64,000 nt of DNA from Arvicola amphibius (Eukaryota; Chordata; Mammalia; Rodentia; Cricetidae), in NCBI RefSeq assembly GCF_903992535.2, contig NC_052056.1:67351892-67415891 (forward strand). Direction: 5' to 3'. Within the stretch, counting starts at the first letter, position 1; every line of letters begins with the position of its first letter. Positions 58,196-64,000 of this stretch are shown one piece after another. The notes beneath the pieces are model-generated. The model saw nothing but the letters and a program-made list of their open reading frames with translations. It made no database searches and was not told the origin of the DNA. The translations under genes were made by a program, and so were the position numbers.

Positions 58196-59348
58196 AGGTG
58201 GAATGGCTTCACTTCTGTGTTCTCCTACAGCTTTCCCAATCTGGTTATGCAAGAAAGGGCACTTTTTCCAGCCACTTATCAACTCCAAACTTTGTTACTA
58301 GAGATTCTGCCTCTCACCTTGACTGTGCTCTGCTGAATGAGCTAGGCTCTGCAGTTCCTGACACTTCTCTGTGCATGGCCATCTTCTGAAGGAGTCCTGT
58401 GACTTCTGACTTTCTTCAGTTCTCGGTCCAGGTTCTGGTGTTGATTGCTCTTCCTGGGGAGTCTGGAAGCTCTTCAGTCAACCACTTAGGTCCAGAGTCA
58501 TTCTCTACAAGAACCCTCCTTCTGTGTTCATATTCTCTCCAGGTCCCTGCTCTAGTTGCTTGATAGCCATCTTGTTGAAAAGTATTGATTCAGGTGTACA
58601 TGGTTGATAACAAAAAGGTAAATCCCTCCCCCAAACTTCACTGACTAAGTAGAACTGTGTGTGTATGTGTATGTGTGTTGTGTTGTGTTGTGTTCATATA
58701 ATTGTTCCTGTTGAATAGGCTTAAAAAGAATGGCGTGACAACCAGTACTGGTACAACTCTGCCAGTGTCTAGACTGTAGTCTTTTCATAACACCAAAACA
58801 TCCGATTTTAGAATTGGAGCAGAAAAATGCCCTATGCCACAAAAGCAACATCTGAGCCACCCAGCTTTATACCGTAGCAAGGCAGCTGAAAGGATATTGG
58901 GCTTATGACACAGGGGTATTCTTTCTGCAGTGACTCCAATTAACCAAAGGGGGCAACTGACAGTCAGTGAAATATTAACTCATGGCACAAGTTAATGATT
59001 GTTATCATCAGGAACGTATAGGCCACCTTGTGGAATGCTGTGGAAGTCCACGCATTTTTAGAAAGTTGAAAGAAAATGTAAAGAGTAAACATTTTTCCCT
59101 CAGCTTACGTGGTATGATCATAGCTGAAGGGGAGAACCTCCCTAGAACTCTTTTACTGATAAATGATGCTTCGGAGAATTCCAGTCCCCCAGATTTTCAG
59201 CCTAAAGAGGGAGAGATCGATGCTAGGATCTTTGGCTGCTCCTGACAATACAAAACGATAAAATGAGATAACGTACATCTGCCAGTGGAGAAAATGAATA
59301 CCAGAAAAAAGGGTTGCAATTGAAGTTAACTCAGACTTGGCATGAGTA
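58196..59348. other. Unassigned stretch with TGTGT repeat
   Basis: A TGTAT/TGTTG run lies at 58658-58694. The remainder has no recognised feature. Confidence 0.4.
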
Positions 59349-59350
59349 TA

Positions 59351-59366
59351 CACAGACACACACACA

Positions 59367-59400
<34 letters not shown>
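59351..59400 (+). repeat. (CA)n microsatellite
   Basis: CA run with two GA interruptions near its start, perfect after 59369. Confidence 0.95.
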
Positions 59401-59402
<2 letters not shown>

Positions 59403-59767
59403 GGTGGAGGACACTAGAGGTTAATACACTCCCCCTTATTTTTGCAGTGGGTTTTTCAAGGAACATAAAGCTCACTGACTGGTTCATACATTTCAGAGAT
59501 CTGCTTGTCTTAGTCTTCCACCCAGTGCTACAATTATGTTTAGTTGCCAAAAAGCTCAAATTCAGGTCTTAATGCATTCATGACAAACACTTTCCACAAT
59601 GAGCCATGTCTGCAGCCCCCTACCATGTCACATGCTAGTGATGATTTTCATTATGCAGGAAAGATTGAGGGCTTGTTTGCAGTGAAATCCATGGAGTGCA
59701 TCTCAGGGGGCCGGCTAAACATGCCCGTTACAAAGGTACACACGCTTCTCTTACTACAATGTCACCT
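59401..59767. other. Unassigned stretch
   Basis: No gene or repeat was recognised between the CA run and the pyrimidine tract. Short frames on both strands enter the neighbouring simple repeats and are not credible genes. Confidence 0.4.
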
Positions 59768-59865
59768 TTCTTTCTTCCTTCCTTCCTTCCTTTCTTTTCC
59801 TTTCTTTCTTTCTTCCTTCCTTCCTTCCTTCCTTCCTTCCTTTCTTTTCCTTCCTTCCTTCCTTC

Positions 59866-59900
<35 letters not shown>
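59768..59900 (+). repeat. Pyrimidine tract (CCTT/CTTT)n
   Basis: About 130 bases of C and T only, with mirror-symmetric CCTT and CTTT blocks. It lies 5' to an unassigned segment. The 128- and 70-codon frames across it are Ser/Phe/Leu/Pro repeats of no meaning. Confidence 0.95.
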
Positions 59901-60107
59901 GTCTGTGAGAGAAATAAGATTTTATTTTGAATCATAATTTGAGTCCCTGGAGGGTGGGCACCCCTGTCTTGGGCCTGGGATAAATACAGCTACATGCTGA
60001 TACATGGGGCAGTTGTTCACTCCATGGTAGCTGCTGGGGGGGGGAATCTCTTCATCATTTCAGGCTGGGGCTTCTGTGACTTATTTCTGCTCACTAAGCA
60101 CAGCTCC

Positions 60108-60814
60108 TGTCTTAGGGTTTCTATTGCTGTGAAGAGACACCATGGCTACAGCAGCTCTTAATTAAATGAAAACATTTAATTGGGGCTGGCTTAAAGATCA
60201 GAGGATTAGTCCTTTGTCATTATGGCCCAAAGCATGGCAGCATGCAGGCAGACATAGAGCTGGAGAGGTAGCTGAGAGTTCTACATCTGGATCAGCAGGC
60301 AGCCAGAGAAGAGAGTGATAATATACCTGGTTTGAGTTTCTGAAATCTCAAAGTCCACCCCCAGTGACACACTTCCTCTGTCTTGTTTAAGTGGAAGGAA
60401 AATGCTCAGTCCCAAATATCCAGCAGTTGCTTCCCAAATTATCACACAGAGGCTTAATATTACTTATAAATGCTTGACCCATAGCTCAGGCTTATTAATT
60501 AGTTCTTACATTTTAAGCTAACCCATATTCCTTATTTATGCTCTGCTGTGTTGCAGTACTTTTTTCTCAGAATGGCATGCTTTTCTTGCTCTCTCCACAT
60601 CTGACTGATTCTGCCCTTCTCCTTCCCATCATCCTTAGTTTAGTTACCCTGCCTATACTTCCTGCTTGGCTACTGGCCAATCAGTGTCTCATTACACCAA
60701 TTTGACTGCAAAATCTTTACAGTGCACAAGATTATACTCCAACAAACATGGCCACACCTACTCCAGCAAAGCTATATCTCCAAATATTGGAGGTCATTTT
60801 CATTCAAACCACCA
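60108..60814 (-). mobile_element. MT-type MaLR LTR split by another element
   Basis: Left part 60108-60378: gtcttagggtttctattgct, gtgaagagacaccatggcta, ggcagcatgcaggcagacat, agtgacacacttcctc. Right part from about 60735: ccaacaaacatggccacacc, tactccagcaaagctatatc, cattcaaaccacca. Both are the reverse of one MT LTR. The gap holds the element at 60379-60734. Confidence 0.8.
60379..60734. mobile_element. Cricetid LTR-like interspersed repeat inside the MT LTR
   Basis: Starts about tgtcttgtttaagtgg, then attatcacacagaggcttaa, ttaagctaacccatattcct, ccctgcctatacttcctgct, ctggccaatcagtgtctcat and ends near cagtgcacaag. It shares its right half with 9806-10066 and its left half with 38956 and the reverse of 6618. 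The exact right edge and target duplication were not resolved. It is younger than the MT LTR it splits. Confidence 0.65.
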
Positions 60815-61139
60815 AATCTTCCAAAGTCCACTCATTTAGCTATGAACTCATTAATTCATTAGAACATCGAGGGAGATTATACCCACATATAATATACTCA
60901 TATATAATAAACCCACATATAGTATATACTCTCATATAACTGCCATCAGCTGGGCACCCAGCCTTCTGCTTAGGAACCTTTGAGGAAGGAAAATCTACAC
61001 CATAACATGTATCCAAGCATGTGCCTTTTTATTCTATTTTGCAATATCTTATGATAAAAGTGTCTTAGAAAAAGAATACACATCATTGAAGATGAAGTCG
61101 TATGCAAGCACAAATGCTTACTGAAAAAGAAATAAGTAA

Positions 61140-61350
61140 TGGGACAGGGCAGATGTCTCAACAACTAAGAGCAACTAATGTTCCTTTGCAGGACCTGAGA
61201 TCAATTCCCAGCACTCACATGAGTTGCCTTACAAATCATCTGTAAGTCCAACTCCAGGAAGATAAGATTCCTCTGGCCTCTGAGAGTGCATGCACATATC
61301 CACACAGAGACACATACACATAATTTAAAATAAGTAAAAGTAAAAATTGA
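61140..61350 (+). mobile_element. B2/B3-related SINE, diverged
   Basis: gggcagatgtctcaacaact, aagagcaactaatgttcct, aggacctgagatcaattccc, agcactcacatgagttgcc, ggcctctgagagtgcatgca and a CA/A-rich tail follow the B2/B3 outline. It is an old copy. Confidence 0.7.
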
Positions 61351-61374
61351 AAAAAATGGTAATTTAATTTTTCA

Positions 61375-62445
61375 AGATACTCTGCATGCTAACAAAGAAA
61401 AAATGTAAACATCAACCCAGCTACAAACTCTTTAGTCTGTCATGGTGACCTGCCTGCAAGATACTCTGGTGCAAAAGAGGCACGAAATGTTGTGGGATTA
61501 ACCAACTGCTATCTGATTTGATTTAAGGCCCACTCCATGAAATGGAATCCAGCCCAACATTGCCTGGGTGACCAAGAACCTAGTCAGACAGACTATGGAT
61601 CTAGGGTAAAGCACAATACTCCTGTTCTGCCAAAGACACATAGCAATAAAAGACTCCTAATGACATTCTGCTACATTCACAGATCATGCTTTGCTCTGCT
61701 ATCATTAGAGAAGCTTCCTCCTACAGTAGTTGGAAACAAATCTAGAGACTCAACACTGGAAATGTCCAGAGAGTAAGAGGCCTTAGAACAGTCAGTCCTA
61801 CATGGAATGTCTCCATTAAATCCCTCACCTCGGGGCTTAGGGAACTCTGGAGAAGAGGATTCCGAAAGATTGTGAGAGCCTGGGGAGATGAAACACATCA
61901 AGGAAATGAGCCTTCTAGACACAACAGAGCCGACACACGTGTGAATTCTGAGAGACATCGTGTGAGCTCAGAGAGACTGTGGCAGCATGCACAGGGCCTG
62001 CACAGGTCTAAACTAGATGGGATCTTGGTGCTGAGAGCGGAGTAGATACAACCCAGAAGCTATCACCCAAATTGATAACTGGTTGGGAAAGTGAAATTAG
62101 TTTCACCAAACTGGGACTCACTGGGTATACAGCCACAGGGCAGGCACCGTGTCCAGCAGTAGATGGTTAGCCCAAAAGAAACTCAGTGGTATTTTTGGTG
62201 GTTCTTGGTCTCATAATGCCTTTCTTAAACTTTCCTTTTCATTTTGCTTAACTTACAACCCTTTTGCTTATATACTATAGTTTCAAAATTTTTGTTTGCC
62301 TGGAATTTCTGTTTGTGTGAATATGGGCCTCTGCATCTGAATATATGAATATATATTCTTGTGCTTTTTCTTTGACTCTTCTGGCTTCGAATTATTTTAT
62401 TTTTTTTTAAATCTGTCTTACACATTGGATTTTATTCTTAACTTG
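61375..62445 (+). mobile_element. Sense LINE-1 3' UTR (Lx-type)
   Basis: A long, colinear L1 3' UTR: tgatttaaggcccactccat, ctcaacactggaaatgtccag, aaatccctcacctcggggct, tgcacagggcctgcacaggt, aactcagtggtatttttggt, then a T-rich terminal part. Frames at 61537-61776 and 61677-61958 are by-products of this sequence. Confidence 0.85.
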
Positions 62446-62514
62446 AGTTTTCTGATGGTGACTGGACAGGTACCCAAATTTTAGTCTCTAGGAGCCCATT
62501 ACATCCTTATGAAG

Positions 62515-62690
62515 TACTGATAGAGGCAGCCTGCTCTAGTGCAAAGAGTACTGGCTTGTTCACCAAAGGGCACCTGGCCACATCCTATCTATTAGCAGCC
62601 CTCACTAGGATGTTGAATGAGTCATTTTTCCCTCTGTGTTTTCTGGGCCAACTGGTGCCAGAACAGGGAGGGTAAGCGTGCTGCTCCAAG
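62515..62690 (+). mobile_element. MIR SINE
   Basis: gctctagtgcaaagagtact, ggcttgttcaccaaagggc, agtcatttttccctctgtgt follow the MIR 5' half and core ('agtgtagtggttaagagcacggg...ttaacctctctgtgcctcagttt'). Confidence 0.55.
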
Positions 62691-63763
62691 CACTTGTTGC
62701 CTGAGGGTATGAGAGTTCTTAACATCCCTGATACTGGGCTGCAATGCAATTACTAAATCTTATCAAACAGTTCACAACATTCTGCAGAAAATTTTATTTC
62801 TGCTAGACCTAAGGCACAAGTGCCTCATTTTCTATGTGCCTTTTCTAATAACTCACTTTCATTTTTCCGAAATTATCAGCATCTCACACATTAGGGACAT
62901 ACAATCCAATTCTGGCTCCATCTACAGAAACACGAGATGAATTGGTTCTCAAAGAGCATTTTTGTTCTAAATTACACAATTACGTTATCATTTCCAGAAA
63001 GCTCAGAGAGACGAACATCTGTCCAACCCTCACTTCCCTCTGCAGCAGGCGATTTATAACAGCATGGAAACATGGCTTCGGGCGAAGCTTTAGCCAAAGT
63101 TCTTTCCATTTGCCAAGCCCTTCGGTTAAGAAAGGGCATCAGAGCTCAGCGCACAGCAGCTAACTTGAACTTGTCCAGACAGAGTCAAGATGCAATGAAG
63201 CACTCTCTAGTGTCAAGAAATTGAGCAAAACACAGGCTCTTTCCAGCTATATTAAGAAAAGGTTTAGTTAATTCTAGTGCAGGCAGGAATCACACACTTC
63301 TAATCTATTTGGTAGTGTTTAATGCAAAAGTAAGAGAGATACTTTCTACCAAATATGTCAGACCAATGGTCTTATATGTTCTCATACTCTAGAAACAAGA
63401 ATGTGTGGTAGGGATTTGTGCATGTACAGTGTTCACTTTGAAACTCGTCATCTTACGGTCAGAAACAGTGCATCAGTGTGGTTACTGTTTAAAGACAAAA
63501 TCAGCATCCTGAAGTTTTTAAGGCTGATTCTGGCTTCATTTTTACCTCTCAAAGACAAAGGTAGACAGATAGTAAATGGTCTTTAGCAGATAATTTAAAA
63601 AAGGAACTATCTTCACTTTAGGATTACTTTGCTTTCTTGTTCTATAAATGAGACTCTCTGATCTTTATTTTTATCAGGCATAAAGCAATCATGAACCATT
63701 AAAAAGCCAGTAACTGCTCAAAACAAACAAAAATGTGTTATTCATCCATGTTAAAAGCTCTTG
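62691..63763. other. Unassigned stretch
   Basis: No repeat is recognised. 62980-63170 is more GC-balanced with several CpGs and looks unique. The rest is AT-rich. Confidence 0.4.
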
Positions 63764-63895
63764 AAGCTGGGTGGCAGTGGCTCCCAGTACTTGGGAGGTA
63801 GAGGCAGGCAGATCTCTATGAGTTCAAGGCCAGCCTGGTCTACAGAGTGAGTTCCAGGACAGGCTCCAAAGCTACACAGAGAAACCCTGTAGCAT
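63764..63895 (+). mobile_element. B1 SINE, cricetid-type
   Basis: ttgaagctgggtggcagtgg, tcccagtacttgggaggtag, aggcaggcagatctctatga, ggccagcctggtctacagag, ttccaggacaggctccaaag and acacagagaaaccctgt give a near full-length B1. The 'aggctccaaagct' middle replaces the mouse-type 'agccagggct'. No target duplication was found. Confidence 0.95.
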
Positions 63896-64000
63896 TGAGA
63901 CTCAAGACTAAAGCCTGAACAACCCAATTAGTGAATAATGATAATGACCTTTTTCATATTTGCTCTATTGTACTGCACTGGTAGCATGCACAGTCTACTG

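Noticed and set aside
59544..59930. 128-codon frame with Phe/Leu/Ser/Pro repeats
   Set aside because: Translation of the CCTT/CTTT tract.

Overview
This window looks like non-coding (intergenic or intronic) nuclear DNA from a muroid rodent, most likely a cricetid (hamster, vole or deer-mouse group). The evidence is the repeat content: B1, B2, B3 and B4 SINEs, MT/ORR1-type MaLR LTRs, rodent Lx-type LINE-1 tails, and a B1 variant (63764 and, reversed, 57.8 kb) with the 'aggacaggctccaaagct' middle that I associate with cricetids. The genus cannot be fixed from sequence alone. I found no intact protein-coding gene, no tRNA or rRNA gene, and no bacterial-type feature. The short ORFs are scattered, and many translate simple repeats, SINEs or LINE-1 debris.

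Layout. 0-7 kb is mostly unassigned, with a small ORF followed by a poly(A) signal near 1.2-1.4 kb, an old MER5-like DNA transposon and one LTR-like repeat. 7-12.8 kb is a LINE-1 block, mainly antisense, with a younger L1 tail nested inside it at 9.3-9.7 kb. 12.8-16.9 kb is largely unassigned, with a strong CTCF-like motif and a 63-bp tandem repeat. 16.9-20.7 kb is a degraded sense LINE-1 carrying a MaLR LTR and a CpG-rich insert. 21-26 kb mixes MaLR LTRs, antisense L1 3' UTRs and B1 copies. 26-30.5 kb is mostly unassigned. 30.5-33.8 kb holds two MaLR-type LTRs followed directly by a sense L1. 35-40.5 kb contains B1, MIR, B2, a B4 SINE split by an MT LTR, microsatellites and a beta-actin processed pseudogene. 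41.9-43 kb is a 5'-inverted L1 with clear target-site duplications. 46.7-48.3 kb is an ERV LTR between GATA-type arrays and then an ancient L1. 49-57 kb has a B2, old L2/MIR pieces, MaLR LTRs and an old L1 remnant. 57.5-58.2 kb is an ERV-like LTR with a B1 inside. 59.7-64 kb has a pyrimidine tract, an MT LTR split by another element, an L1 3' UTR, a MIR and a terminal B1.

The most informative content is the insertion history: several elements lie inside older ones, some with visible target-site duplications, which gives a relative order of events. No new biological system was found. The best leads are the CTCF-like motifs, the CpG-rich segment at 19 kb, the ERV LTR with a duplicated GC-box unit, the 63-bp repeat, and a few unassigned stretches that could be conserved non-coding DNA. 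Repeat family names come from memory of consensus sequences and were not checked against a database.
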